Of a stretch of DNA of 64,000 bases, positions 37,686 through 46,616 are shown piece by piece; the first letter of the stretch is position 1, and each line of letters opens with the position of its first letter. The notes below the pieces were generated by a model that ran no database searches, was not told the DNA's origin, and saw only the letters and a list, made by a program, of their open reading frames with translations. This DNA comes from Kribbella kalugense (lineage in GTDB: Bacteria > Actinomycetota > Actinomycetes > Propionibacteriales > Kribbellaceae): the NCBI RefSeq assembly GCF_004365875.1, contig NZ_SODF01000004.1:124001-188000 (forward strand). Reading direction: 5' to 3'. The position numbers and the translations under genes are program-made.

Positions 37686-38666
37686 ATGACTCAGGAGGTA
37701 CTGCGTCAGCCGGCGGAGGCAGCGATCTTCCTGGTGCTCGACGTACGTCCTGGATCCGAAGCGACCGCGCGGGACCTGCTGGCGGACATCGCCGGCCTGA
37801 CCCGCGCGGTCGGTTTCCGCGCGCCGGAGGACGAGCTGAGCTGCGTCGTCGGCATCGGCGCGTCCCTGTGGAGCCGGCTCTATCGCTCGTCCGCTCCGCG
37901 CGAGCTGCACCCGTTTCGCAGCCTGTCCGGCGCCAGACACTCCGCTCCGGCGACGCATGGCGACCTGCTCTTCCACCTCCGTGCCCGCCGGCTCGATCTG
38001 TGCTTCGAGCTCGCCCGCCACGTGATGACCAGGCTCGCCGGACACGTCAAGGTCCTCGACGAAGTACAGGGCTTCCGGTACTTCGATGAGCGCGACCTGC
38101 TCGGATTCGTCGACGGCACCGAGAACCCGACCGGCCCCAAGGCGGTCGCCGCGATCACGGTCGGCGACGAGGACCCGGCGTACGCCGGCGGCAGCTACGT
38201 CGTCGTACAGAAGTATCTGCACGACCTCGACGCCTGGCAGGCGCTGCCGGTCGCCGAGCAGGAGCGTGTGATCGGGCGGTCGAAGCTCGACGACATCGAG
38301 ATGACGGACGCGGTCAAGCCGGCCAACTCGCACGTGGCGGCGAACACGATCGTCGACCCGGACGGCACCGAGCGGCAGATCGTCCGCGAGAACATGGCCT
38401 TCGGCTCACCCGGGGCGGCCGAGTTCGGCACCTACTTCATCGGGTACGCCGCGACACCGGACGTGATCGAACGGATGCTGCTGCGGATGTTCATCGGTGC
38501 GCCGCCGGGCAACTACGACCGGATCCTTGACTTCTCGACCGCGGTGACCGGCAGTCTGTTCTTCGTGCCGACCGCGGAGTTCCTCGAAGACCCGTCGCCC
38601 GCAACCGCCACGAACAGTCCGGATGGATCGCTGGGAATCGGCAGCCTCAAAAGGAGTCGGACATGA
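37686..38666 (+). CDS. DyP-type heme peroxidase, encapsulin cargo
   Basis: This 326-residue peroxidase has the catalytic 'GFVDGTENP' motif (GXXDG) and the proximal heme His in 'PANSHVAANT', and it is of the short bacterial type. The C terminus ends 'DGSLGIGSLKRSRT', which contains the canonical encapsulin cargo-loading peptide LGIGSLKR, so the enzyme is packed inside the shell made by the next gene. The stop overlaps the encapsulin start (ATGA). The last codons also contain the encapsulin ribosome-binding site AAAAGGAG. Confidence 0.95.
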   Translation: MTQEVLRQPAEAAIFLVLDVRPGSEATARDLLADIAGLTRAVGFRAPEDELSCVVGIGASLWSRLYRSSAPRELHPFRSLSGARHSAPATHGDLLFHLRARRLDLCFELARHVMTRLAGHVKVLDEVQGFRYFDERDLLGFVDGTENPTGPKAVAAITVGDEDPAYAGGSYVVVQKYLHDLDAWQALPVAEQERVIGRSKLDDIEMTDAVKPANSHVAANTIVDPDGTERQIVRENMAFGSPGAAEFGTYFIGYAATPDVIERMLLRMFIGAPPGNYDRILDFSTAVTGSLFFVPTAEFLEDPSPATATNSPDGSLGIGSLKRSRT

Positions 38667-39466
38667 CGAACAACCTGCACCGCGAACTGGCTCCGGTCTC
38701 GGACGCCGCGTGGGGCGAGATCGAGCAGGAAGCACGCCGTACCTTCACCCGCGACATCGCAGGCCGGCGCGTGGTCGACCTGGTCGGCCCGTCCGGACCG
38801 GAACTGTCCTCGGTCGGGACCGGGCACCTGGAGACCGTCGAGGCGCCGGGCGAGGGTGTGATCGCGCACCGTCGGCTGTCCCAGCCGGTCATCGAGTTGC
38901 GCGTTCCGTTCACTGTCACCCGGCAGGCCGTCGATGACGTGGAGCGCGGCGCGAAGGACTCCGACTGGCAGCCGGTGAAGGACGCCGCGAAGCAGATCGC
39001 GTTCGCCGAGGACCATTTGGTATTCCACGGTTCGGATGCCGCCGGGATCCAGGGCCTCGCGCCGAGCACCTCGAATCCCGTACTCGCGCTGCCCGCCGAG
39101 CCGAAGGACCTGCCGGACTCCGTTGCCCACGCGTTGCAGGCCTTGCGGCTGGCCGGTGTGGACGGACCGTACAGCCTGCTGCTGTCCGCCGACGTGTACA
39201 CCGCGGTCGCGGAGACGACGGACCATGGTTACCCGATCCGGGATCACCTCGCCCGGCTGGTCGGCGACGGCGAGATCATCTGGGCGCCGGCCCTCGAGGG
39301 TGCGCTGCTGGTGTCGACGCGCGGCGGTGACTACGAGCTGCACCTCGGTCAGGACCTGTCGATCGGGTACCTGTCCCACGACGGCGACACCGTCGAGCTG
39401 TACCTGCAGGAGTCGCTGACCTTCCTGGCACTCACCGCAGAGTCCAGCGTCGTCCTGCGCGGTTAG
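38663..39466 (+). CDS. Encapsulin nanocompartment shell protein (family 1)
   Basis: This 267-residue HK97-fold shell protein has the family N terminus 'NNLHRELAPVSDAAWGEIEQ' and 'RTFTRDIAGRRVVD', which form the cargo-binding and N-arm region. The conserved 'LSIGYLSHDGDTVELYLQESLTFL' closes the protein. Family 1 shells of this length usually assemble as 60-subunit (T=1) cages. It overlaps the peroxidase gene by 4 bases, giving coupled synthesis of shell and cargo. Its stop overlaps the convergent DUF488 stop. Confidence 0.96.
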   Translation: MTNNLHRELAPVSDAAWGEIEQEARRTFTRDIAGRRVVDLVGPSGPELSSVGTGHLETVEAPGEGVIAHRRLSQPVIELRVPFTVTRQAVDDVERGAKDSDWQPVKDAAKQIAFAEDHLVFHGSDAAGIQGLAPSTSNPVLALPAEPKDLPDSVAHALQALRLAGVDGPYSLLLSADVYTAVAETTDHGYPIRDHLARLVGDGEIIWAPALEGALLVSTRGGDYELHLGQDLSIGYLSHDGDTVELYLQESLTFLALTAESSVVLRG

Positions 39467-39813
39467 CCTTCGAGCAGTCCGGCGAGTACGGCGGCTTGGC
39501 TGATCGCGAAGTCCTTGGTCGCGGTCAGCAGGGTCAGTGTGCCGTTCCCGGCGAGCTCAGACAGGTGGCTGAATGCCGCGGCGCGGATCGGATCCTCGAG
39601 CTCGCCGCGGTACCGGCGCGCGAACTCGTCGTACCGCGTGGGGTCGTGCCCGTACCACTCCCGCAGCTCGGTGGACGGGGCAACGTCCTTGCACCACTCG
39701 TCGATCCGCGCCTTCGACCTGCTGAGCCCGCGCGGCCACAGCCGATCGACCAGCACCCGCTGCCCGCCGTCGTCCTCCAGCGGGTCGTAGACCCGCAGAA
39801 CCCGAACCGCCAT
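39463..39813 (-). CDS. DUF488 family protein
   Basis: This 116-residue cytoplasmic protein has the family motif 'VLVDRLWPRGLSRSKARIDEW', the conserved 'DVAPSTELREWYGHD' and 'LTLLTATKD' near the end. The biochemical role of DUF488 is not established. It converges on the encapsulin gene, with stop codons overlapping in TTAG. It is probably transcribed from upstream of 39813, separately from the MFS gene whose stop lies 23 bases away. Confidence 0.92.
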   Translation of the reverse strand: MAVRVLRVYDPLEDDGGQRVLVDRLWPRGLSRSKARIDEWCKDVAPSTELREWYGHDPTRYDEFARRYRGELEDPIRAAAFSHLSELAGNGTLTLLTATKDFAISQAAVLAGLLEG

Positions 39814-39835
39814 TCAGCCCTCCTCCAGAGGAAGC

Positions 39836-41107
39836 TCACGGAGTCACGGTAGTTCTTTCGGTCCCGTGGTTGTGGTGGTTGCCGCCGTAGCGGAGGAGCG
39901 CCGGTGTCCAGATGGCCAGAGCTGCGACCAGGACGACGAGCAGGAGGGCGCTGACGAAGGTGGTGACGTCGACGCCGTAGTGCTCGGCGAAGGCGCCCAG
40001 GGCCAGGGACGCGACCGGCATGATGCCGATGGCAAGCTCTTGTACGCCGAGGGCGCGGCCGTGGAGCGATTCGTCGGTCGTCATCAGGAGCAGCGTGGTC
40101 TGCAGTACGCCGAACGCCGCGCTCAGCACGCCGATCCCGGCCATCAACACGAACGACGCGATCCGATTGTGGGACAGGCCGAACACGGACCACAGCGTTC
40201 CCCACGCAGCCGTGCCGACGATGAACATGCCGCCCTTGAAGCGGAAGTCGCCGAGCCACGCGATCACCAGCGAGCCGGTCAGACCGCCAACGCCGGCGCA
40301 GGTCAGCAGCCAGCCGAGGCCTGCGGCGTCGAGCCCGAGCGACTCCTGAGCGAACACCGGCATGAAGGACTGCGCGATCGGCCAGACCAGAGTGTTCGCG
40401 GCCAGGGTGATCAGCAGAACCGTTGTGGCCAGGCGGTTCCGGGCGATCTCGCGGAGTCCGCTGGTGACCATCCGGATCGCCGAGCCGGTGTGTTCGCCGA
40501 CCACTCGGCCGTACTCGCGCAACGGCAGCAGCATGACCAGCGAAATGGCATACCAAAATGTCGAGACCCACAACGCGGCCGGTGCGCCCAGACCGTTGAT
40601 CATCAGGCCGCCGACCGCAGGCCCGATGACCTGCGTCATGTTGAGAGCCATCGAGTTGAGGGCGTTGGCGTTGCTGAGGTTCTGCCGTCCGACCAGGTCG
40701 AGCACGAGCGAGGCGCGCGCCGGCTGGGACGGCGACTGAGCCAGCCCGATCGCGAACCCGCCGAGCACCAGCACCCAGTACGACGCTCGGCCGAGCGACG
40801 CCAACGTGGCCACGGCACTGACCGCGACCAGCGCCCACGAGGCCGCGATGATCAGCAGCCGGACCCGGTTATGCCGATCCGCGAACGCGCCCGCAAACGG
40901 TCCGAGCAGCAGGGGAGCCAGCCGTACCGCGGTGAACACCGCGACCAGGAAATCGGAGTGCGTCGTCTCGTACGCGAGCCAACCGAGCACGAGGGTCTGC
41001 GTCCACACACCGCCGAAGAAGAACAGGTTCGAGAACCAGAACAGCCGGAACGGCCGGTTGTCCCGCAGCGAGCCGATCGTCCTCGTGACCAGAGCGCCTG
41101 TACTCAC
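39836..41107 (-). CDS. MFS transporter (MFS_3/enterobactin-exporter-like)
   Basis: This 423-residue permease has about 12 hydrophobic segments and the MFS signature between helices 2 and 3 ('GAFADRHNRVRLLI'). The start is GTG 41107 in a GTGA overlap with the amidohydrolase stop. The C-terminal tail is His-rich and polar. The gene order GntR-amidohydrolase-MFS suggests export or import of the amidohydrolase substrate or product. A TGGCATACCA element lies in the gene (40546-40555). Confidence 0.9.
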   Translation of the reverse strand: MSTGALVTRTIGSLRDNRPFRLFWFSNLFFFGGVWTQTLVLGWLAYETTHSDFLVAVFTAVRLAPLLLGPFAGAFADRHNRVRLLIIAASWALVAVSAVATLASLGRASYWVLVLGGFAIGLAQSPSQPARASLVLDLVGRQNLSNANALNSMALNMTQVIGPAVGGLMINGLGAPAALWVSTFWYAISLVMLLPLREYGRVVGEHTGSAIRMVTSGLREIARNRLATTVLLITLAANTLVWPIAQSFMPVFAQESLGLDAAGLGWLLTCAGVGGLTGSLVIAWLGDFRFKGGMFIVGTAAWGTLWSVFGLSHNRIASFVLMAGIGVLSAAFGVLQTTLLLMTTDESLHGRALGVQELAIGIMPVASLALGAFAEHYGVDVTTFVSALLLVVLVAALAIWTPALLRYGGNHHNHGTERTTVTP

Positions 41108-42306
41108 ACCTGGAGTTCGCCGTCGTGTACGACGACCTGTCCGCCGGCGATCACCAGTTCACGACGCGGCGCGCGGACGAGTGCGTCAGGCGCGTTCTCG
41201 GCATCGAGCAACACGATGTCCGCGCGTGCTCCGGGCGTGAGGCCATGGTTCTCCCGATGGACGAACGCCGCGCCATACGTCGTTGCGAGCTCGACGGCGT
41301 AGGTGAGGTCCTCGTCGGTGCGCAGTCCGTGCAGGCGGGCGAATCCGCGGGCGACCTGGAGCAGATCTCCATCGCCGTACGGCGACCACAGGTCGCGGAT
41401 CCCGTCGGTACCGAGGCCGATCGCGACTCCCGCCGTACGCATCTCGCGCCAGGGCAGCGGTGCCGAGTTGACCGGAGCGACCGTCGTCCACGAGATCCCG
41501 GCCGCGCCGAGCTGGTATACCATTTCCGTCCGTCGTGCTGGGGCCAGCTCGCCGAGGGCGAAGCCGTGGGACACGTTGACCTTGCCTGCAAGGCCGGCCT
41601 GTCGGGTGCGCTCGATGATCAGCTCGTACTGGAACGCGCCGAGGTCGCCGCGGTCGTGCAGGTGGATGTCGATCCCGACGCCACGCCCTTCGGCGATCTC
41701 GAAGAGTGCGTCCAGTTGGCCGACCGGGTCGCGGTCGATCGACGCCGGGTCGAGTCCGCCGATGCTGGTCGCGCCTTCGGCCGCGGCCTTGTCCAGCAGC
41801 TCGAGTACGCCGGGACGCCGCAGTACGCCGTCCTGCGGGAATGCGACGATCTCGACCTCGACGGCATCGCCGAGCTCGGCCGCAGCCTCGCGAACGTTCG
41901 CGATCCCACGCAGGCCGACGCCGAGATCGACGTCGACGTGGGTGCGGGTGGCCGTTGTGCCGTGTCGCAGGAACTCACGCAGAACGGCGGTCGCGCCAGC
42001 CACGCTTGGGATGCCGTACTTGTCGCGCTCGGCACGCTCGTGCGCGATCCGGCCCTGGGTGGTCGGCTCGCCGCCGTACGACACCCATGGCTGGCCCCAC
42101 CAGCTCTTGTCGACGTGCGCATGCGCGTTCACGAAGCCCGGGAGCGCGAGCAGCCCGCGACCGTCAACAACCTTCTGGTCTGCCGCTTGGGATCCGGCGG
42201 CTTGGGTTCCGGTGGGGGTGATTTCTGCGATCACACCGTCGACGATCGCGACGTCGACCGGGTCACCGCCCCACGGGCGCACGTCGGCAAGCAGCAAGGA
42301 GGTCAT
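41104..42306 (-). CDS. Amidohydrolase, cytosine deaminase-like
   Basis: This 400-residue metal-dependent hydrolase has the first metal ligands in 'GFVNAHAHVDKSWW' (His-x-His), further His in 'IDIHLHDRG' and 'NVSHGFAL', and the catalytic Asp in 'GLGTDGIRDLW'. The closest named family is cytosine deaminase/N-isopropylammelide hydrolase. The substrate is probably a cyclic amide or a deaminated heterocycle. ATG 42306 lies 8 bases from a TGGTATACCA operator, and the GntR gene is directly upstream. The gene itself contains one more copy of the palindrome. Confidence 0.88.
   Translation of the reverse strand: MTSLLLADVRPWGGDPVDVAIVDGVIAEITPTGTQAAGSQAADQKVVDGRGLLALPGFVNAHAHVDKSWWGQPWVSYGGEPTTQGRIAHERAERDKYGIPSVAGATAVLREFLRHGTTATRTHVDVDLGVGLRGIANVREAAAELGDAVEVEIVAFPQDGVLRRPGVLELLDKAAAEGATSIGGLDPASIDRDPVGQLDALFEIAEGRGVGIDIHLHDRGDLGAFQYELIIERTRQAGLAGKVNVSHGFALGELAPARRTEMVYQLGAAGISWTTVAPVNSAPLPWREMRTAGVAIGLGTDGIRDLWSPYGDGDLLQVARGFARLHGLRTDEDLTYAVELATTYGAAFVHRENHGLTPGARADIVLLDAENAPDALVRAPRRELVIAGGQVVVHDGELQV
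41513..41522. promoter_or_regulatory. Intragenic TGGTATACCA palindrome
   Basis: A perfect 10-base copy of the GntR-type operator within the amidohydrolase gene. It uses a GTA valine codon, uncommon in this genome. Confidence 0.5.
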
Positions 42307-42312
42307 GTCGAG

Positions 42313-42367
42313 AATGGTATACCAAACTGATGCGACTACTGATTTCAGGCGGGAACTCGGTATACCG
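42313..42367 (-). promoter_or_regulatory. Two GntR-type operators upstream of the amidohydrolase gene
   Basis: AATGGTATACCAAA (42313-42326) and CGGTATACCG (42358-42367) are perfect palindromes with centres 43 bases apart, about four helical turns. They fit the T-G-G-T-N-N-A-C-C-A pattern of FadR/VanR-subfamily GntR proteins. One abuts the amidohydrolase start and the other the end of the GntR gene. Confidence 0.75.
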
Positions 42368-43003
42368 TCAGTCCCTCCCGCGGCTGCTGCGGAACAGGAC
42401 CTCCGACTGCTCGAGGTGTTCGCTCGCAAGCCGCTCGGCCTCGGCGACGTCGCGATTCGCGATCGCGGTGTACAGATCGAGGTGCTGGCCGGCGACCGCG
42501 ATCAGATCGTCGTGCTGGGCCAGCAGCCAACGCATCCGGCTGCGCAGCGGGCGTTCGATCTCGATCAGCAGCTCGTTGGACGCCAGCTCCGTCACGAGCT
42601 CGTGGAAGTCGGCCGCCTTCCGCCGGGCGACCACGGCGTCGTGCGACCGCGCGGCGGCGAGCTGTTCGTCCAGGGTCTGCCGGAGCCGATCGAGCCCCTC
42701 GCGGGTACGGCGTTCGGCCGCGAGCCGGAACGTGAGCGGCTCGAACGCGGTCCGGACCTCAGTCAGGTCCGCGATGTCGGAATCGGTAAACTTCCGGACG
42801 ACCGCCCAGGATCGGGGTCGCAGCGTCACGAGACCTTCGCTGTCCAGGACCTTGAGCGCCTCCCGAACCGGCACCCGACTGACGTCGAGCGCAGCAGCCA
42901 GCTCCCGCTCGACCAGCCGTTCGCCCGGCGGCCGGACCCCGTCAAGGATCTCGCCCCGCAGCCGGCGGGTCACCCGCCCGGTCTCAGACTCCCGATCGTC
43001 CAT
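42368..43003 (-). CDS. GntR-family transcriptional regulator (FadR/VanR-like)
   Basis: This 211-residue regulator starts at ATG 43003 after CTCGGGGAGCG. The N-terminal winged helix contains 'LRGEILDGVRPPGERLVERELAAAL' and 'DVSRVPVREALKVLDSEGLV'. The C-terminal all-helical FCD domain has the metal-binding type pattern 'DFHELVTELASNELL'. A TGGTATACCA site in its own promoter and two sites before the amidohydrolase gene indicate that it controls itself and the operon downstream. Confidence 0.92.
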   Translation of the reverse strand: MDDRESETGRVTRRLRGEILDGVRPPGERLVERELAAALDVSRVPVREALKVLDSEGLVTLRPRSWAVVRKFTDSDIADLTEVRTAFEPLTFRLAAERRTREGLDRLRQTLDEQLAAARSHDAVVARRKAADFHELVTELASNELLIEIERPLRSRMRWLLAQHDDLIAVAGQHLDLYTAIANRDVAEAERLASEHLEQSEVLFRSSRGRD

Positions 43004-43017
43004 CAACGCTCCCCGAG

Positions 43018-43031
43018 TTTGGTATACCACC
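43018..43031 (-). promoter_or_regulatory. GntR autoregulatory operator
   Basis: TTTGGTATACCACC, with the perfect core TGGTATACCA at 43020-43029, lies 16 bases upstream of the GntR start codon, where binding would block transcription. Confidence 0.75.
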
Positions 43032-43119
43032 CAAGGATGCCGCACTCGCTGATTAGGCTCACCGGGGGTAAGGGCCCCCCGAGTCGCGCGCCGTGACGAA
43101 CGGCTGGTCCGGACGCAGC

Positions 43120-43608
43120 TCAGCTGGCGCTCTTCTCCTTGATCAGGTCCTCGACCGCCTTGGGGATAGTGGTTTCGAAGTCGAGGAGTTTGGCCCAGGT
43201 AGGGGTGATGGTGATGACCGCCATCTCGTCGTACAGGGCCTGGACGCCGGCCGCCCATTCCGGGTACTGCTCGTCGGTCATCACCTTGTGGCCGGCGGTC
43301 AGGTAGCCCTCGGTGACGCCCGGGACCAGTTCGACGGTGGCAGTGCCGCGGATCAGCAGGGCCTTCGGCGGGAAGGCGCCGGTGTCGATGGTGATCGCGA
43401 CCTTCGGGTTCTTGCGGAGGGCGGCGACCTTGGCGGCCTTGGGCACGGTCGCCATCACGATCTGCTCACCCTCGGTCCAGAAGCCGATCGGGATGACGCG
43501 GGGGTCGCCGTCCAGGCCGTCGTACGCGAGGCGGGCCGGTTCGCGGCCGTTGAGGAGTTCCTGGGCGTACGGCTTGGCGAGGATCTCGGCGATCTGCTGC
43601 TGGTTCAT
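43120..43608 (-). CDS. Pyridoxamine 5'-phosphate oxidase-like flavin-binding protein
   Basis: This 162-residue single-domain split-barrel protein is of the PNPOx-like/F420-binding group: 'ARLAYDGLDGDPRVIPIGFW', 'KVAALRKNPKVAITIDTG' and 'ALLIRGTATVELVPG' are the three core strands. Such proteins bind FMN, F420 or heme and act as small reductases. The ligand cannot be told from the sequence. It stands between the GntR operator region and the divergent putative glycosidase. Confidence 0.88.
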   Translation of the reverse strand: MNQQQIAEILAKPYAQELLNGREPARLAYDGLDGDPRVIPIGFWTEGEQIVMATVPKAAKVAALRKNPKVAITIDTGAFPPKALLIRGTATVELVPGVTEGYLTAGHKVMTDEQYPEWAAGVQALYDEMAVITITPTWAKLLDFETTIPKAVEDLIKEKSAS

Positions 43609-43687
43609 GAGGTGTCCAATCTGAGTAGGTTCTCATGATGGGGACGGAGCCGTCGGAGGGTTCTCGACATCGATAGGTTGGCGAATC

Positions 43688-45550
43688 GTGGAAAGTTTCG
43701 GATTCGGTCCAGGCGCGGTCCAGGTCGACGACGACGGCGCGGTCGCTCAGGTGCTGCACCCCGACGGGCGGCGCGTGCTGCTGGACAACGGTGCGGTGCA
43801 CGACAGCCTGCATGCCTGGGGCAAGGGATTCGTCATCACGGACCGCGCGGCATACCGTTTCGACAGCCCGGCGTTCACCCGTTGGCGTAGCAGCGGCATC
43901 GACCTGATGTACCGGTTCGGTGACCTGGAGCTCCGCGTCGGCCGTCGCTTCGGCGAGCAGTGGACCGAGACCTACGAACTCCGCAACACCGGCAACGACA
44001 CCATCGAGATCGGCTCCCTCGCGATCAGTACGCCGTACCGCGACGTCTACACCTCGAGCCGCGAGAGCCTCACTGGCGCGGTGCATGCGCACGTATGGAC
44101 GGGCGGGGCGGACGCCTGGGTCTGGGCGGTGCCGATGGACGGCAGTGGACCGGGCCTCGGTCTGCAGCTCAAGGAAGGCGAGCTCTGGGCGTACTCGGTC
44201 GAGTCCCGCGAGCCCGGCACGAGCAGCAACATCCGCGGGCACATCTACCTCCACGTCACCGACCACGCCCGCGCGCCGCACGCGATGGGAGGCCAGCCGG
44301 CCATCACGCTCGAGCCGGGATCGTCGTATCGGTGGACCTGGCAGCTCGCTTGGTATACCGATCTGCCCGCCTTCCACGCGGATCGTCAGCCACTCATCGG
44401 CGCCGACCGCCTGGCTGCCGAGGTCGGCGAGACGATCACGCTGCACGACGGCACCGAGGTCACCAGCGCCGAGCCGGGCATCAAGTACGTCGAAGCACCC
44501 AACGGCAAGGCACGGATCGCGGTCCTCTTCCACGAACCGCTCCAGCAGATCGCCGAGCGCCGGGTCCGCTTCGTCCTCGATCGCCAACGCCGCCCCGAGC
44601 TCGCCGATAGCCGCAAGTACGCGTTTGTGCCGTACGACAACGAGAGCGGTCTCACCGTCCTATCCAGTGCCTGGCGCGACTGGTCCGACGCACGCGAGCG
44701 AGTCGGCATGGCCCTTCTGCTCCAGGAGGTCCGCGACCGCGGTTGGGGCGACCGAGCCGAGTTGGATGAGGCACTCGCCGGTTACGAGCAGTTCGTCCGC
44801 GAGTACCTGCTCGACGAAACCGGCACGATTCAGGACGACAGCATCCACCAGGACGCCGTACGCCTCTACAACTTCCCCTGGTTCGCCCGCTTCCTGCTCG
44901 GCCAAGGCGATCGCGCCGGAGCAACACGCATCCTCAACCGGTACTACGAACTCGGCGGCGACCACTTCCTCGCGTTCGACCTCGGTCCGCTGCTGAGCGA
45001 ACTCGGCCTCCACGATCACCTCATCCGGCACGCCAAGACCTTCATCGGGTACGGCGACGAGCTGCCGCCGCACGAGGTCAACTACGAGCAGTCGATGGTT
45101 GCCCCGCTCCTCGAGCTGCTCGTTTTGGCATACCAAATTGCGCCGGACCAGATCGACGGGGCCGAACTAACCCGCCGGCTGCCCTGGTTGACCGCGTTCG
45201 CGGCCGACCAACCCGATGTACGGCTGCGGCATGTGCCCATCCGGCACTGGGACGGCTACTGGTTCGGCCGGCTCCGGTTGTGGGGCGACGTCTTCCCGCA
45301 CTACTGGTCCGCCTTGAGTGCGGTCGTGTACGCCGCTTGGCCGCGTGAACTCGTCACGCCCGAACAAGCCGCCTGGCTGGACACGGCCCACCAAGCGATC
45401 CTCCGCGCGAACCTGGTCAGCTTCAACGCGGACGGATCGGCGACCTGCGCGTTCGTCTACCCGAGCTGCGTGAACGGCCAACCTGCCCACGTCGCCGACC
45501 CGCTCGCCAACGACCAGGACTGGGCCCTCGTCTACGCCCTGCGAAACTGA
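43688..45550 (+). CDS. Putative six-hairpin glycosidase-like protein
   Basis: This 620-residue cytoplasmic protein (no signal peptide) has an N-terminal beta-sandwich-like part (about 1-270, rich in aromatic strands such as 'WTWQLAWYTDLPAF') and a C-terminal helical part with repeated 'W-x-x-x-F' hairpins ('NFPWFARFLLGQGD', 'RHWDGYWFGRLRLWGDVFPHYWSAL'). This layout is typical of (alpha/alpha)6-barrel glycosidases and polysaccharide lyases, but I cannot place the family. Two palindromes of the TGG(T/C)ATACC(A/G) type lie inside it. GTG 43688 has only a weak ribosome-binding site. Confidence 0.6.
   Translation: MESFGFGPGAVQVDDDGAVAQVLHPDGRRVLLDNGAVHDSLHAWGKGFVITDRAAYRFDSPAFTRWRSSGIDLMYRFGDLELRVGRRFGEQWTETYELRNTGNDTIEIGSLAISTPYRDVYTSSRESLTGAVHAHVWTGGADAWVWAVPMDGSGPGLGLQLKEGELWAYSVESREPGTSSNIRGHIYLHVTDHARAPHAMGGQPAITLEPGSSYRWTWQLAWYTDLPAFHADRQPLIGADRLAAEVGETITLHDGTEVTSAEPGIKYVEAPNGKARIAVLFHEPLQQIAERRVRFVLDRQRRPELADSRKYAFVPYDNESGLTVLSSAWRDWSDARERVGMALLLQEVRDRGWGDRAELDEALAGYEQFVREYLLDETGTIQDDSIHQDAVRLYNFPWFARFLLGQGDRAGATRILNRYYELGGDHFLAFDLGPLLSELGLHDHLIRHAKTFIGYGDELPPHEVNYEQSMVAPLLELLVLAYQIAPDQIDGAELTRRLPWLTAFAADQPDVRLRHVPIRHWDGYWFGRLRLWGDVFPHYWSALSAVVYAAWPRELVTPEQAAWLDTAHQAILRANLVSFNADGSATCAFVYPSCVNGQPAHVADPLANDQDWALVYALRN
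44351..44360. promoter_or_regulatory. Intragenic GGTATACC palindrome (TGGTATACCG)
   Basis: Lies in the codons for Trp-Tyr-Thr of the putative glycosidase and uses TAT for tyrosine where this genome prefers TAC. A related TGGCATACCA is at 45126-45135. Confidence 0.4.
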
Positions 45551-45615
45551 GCGATCAGTTCGGCCAGTCGCCGGTGTCAGTACGGGTGTGAGGACAATGA
45601 CGACGGAGGTGTCTC

Positions 45616-46602
45616 ATGCCGGACGACCTGCTCCAGCGTGCGCGGGAAGGTGACCGAGAGGCGTTCGCGGCCCTGGTCGAGCCGCAGCGCGGGGAGTTGC
45701 AACTGCACTGCTACCGGATGCTCGGTTCGTTGCAAGACGCCGAGGACGCCCTGCAGGAAACGTTGCTCTCGGCATGGATCGGGCTGAGCGGATTCGAGGG
45801 ACGATCATCGGTCCGCACCTGGCTCTACCGGATCGCGACCAACCGCTGTCTCAACGTCTTAAGGTCGTCGTCGCGGAGACCAGTGCCGGCCGCACCCCTT
45901 CCGGTTCCCGTGCCGGAGCCTTATCGGTCCGGTGAAGTGCTATGGCTGCAGCCCTATCCCGATGTCCTGCTGGACGGTATATCGGATCAGTTGCCCGGCC
46001 CGGAGTCGCGATACGAGTCCCGTGAAGCGATCTCGCTCGCGTTCGTGACCGCAGTACAACTGCTTCCGCCGAATCAGCGTGCCGTCCTGCTGCTACGCGA
46101 CGTACTGGGTTATCGGGCCAAGGAGACCGCGGAGTTGCTCGGCCTCACCGAGGCCGCGGTCAACAGTGCGCTTGCTCGCGCTCGGGCGACGATGGATGCG
46201 ACCGACCGAGAGCCTGGAGTCGGCGGTGCTGAGGAGCGTGAGCTGACCGACCGCTTCGTCGAGGCGTTCGCCGCGCAGGACGTCGATGCGCTGGTCGCAC
46301 TGATGACGAGCGATGCGTGGGTGCGGATGCCGCCGCTTCCGTTCGAGTACCACGGTATCGAGGCCGCGCACCGGTTCTTCACCGCGCTCGCTGCGCACCA
46401 GCGGCAGATCGTGGCGATGGTTCCGGTCGGCGCGAACGGTCAGCCCGCTTGGGGTGAGTACATCCGCGATCCGGTCACCGGCGGCCTGCACCTGATCGGG
46501 GTGCTGGTGATCGGCATCGCCGGCAACCGAATCCACGACATCGTCCACTTCGAAACCACGGTCGCGCCGTACTTCGGCCTACCGCGAACCCTGGACAACT
46601 AG
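45616..46602 (+). CDS. ECF sigma factor with C-terminal SnoaL-like domain (SigG/SigJ type)
   Basis: This 328-residue protein starts at ATG 45616 after GGAGGTG. Sigma region 2 is in 'HCYRMLGSLQDAEDALQETLL' and region 4 in 'LGYRAKETAELLGLTEAAVNSALARAR'. About 110 C-terminal residues form a SnoaL/NTF2-like domain ('FVEAFAAQDVDALVALMTSDAWVRMPP'), which in this class regulates sigma activity in cis instead of a separate anti-sigma factor. It is convergent with the PEP-mutase-like gene. Confidence 0.92.
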   Translation: MPDDLLQRAREGDREAFAALVEPQRGELQLHCYRMLGSLQDAEDALQETLLSAWIGLSGFEGRSSVRTWLYRIATNRCLNVLRSSSRRPVPAAPLPVPVPEPYRSGEVLWLQPYPDVLLDGISDQLPGPESRYESREAISLAFVTAVQLLPPNQRAVLLLRDVLGYRAKETAELLGLTEAAVNSALARARATMDATDREPGVGGAEERELTDRFVEAFAAQDVDALVALMTSDAWVRMPPLPFEYHGIEAAHRFFTALAAHQRQIVAMVPVGANGQPAWGEYIRDPVTGGLHLIGVLVIGIAGNRIHDIVHFETTVAPYFGLPRTLDN

Positions 46603-46616
46603 CCCAAGGTCGACCG

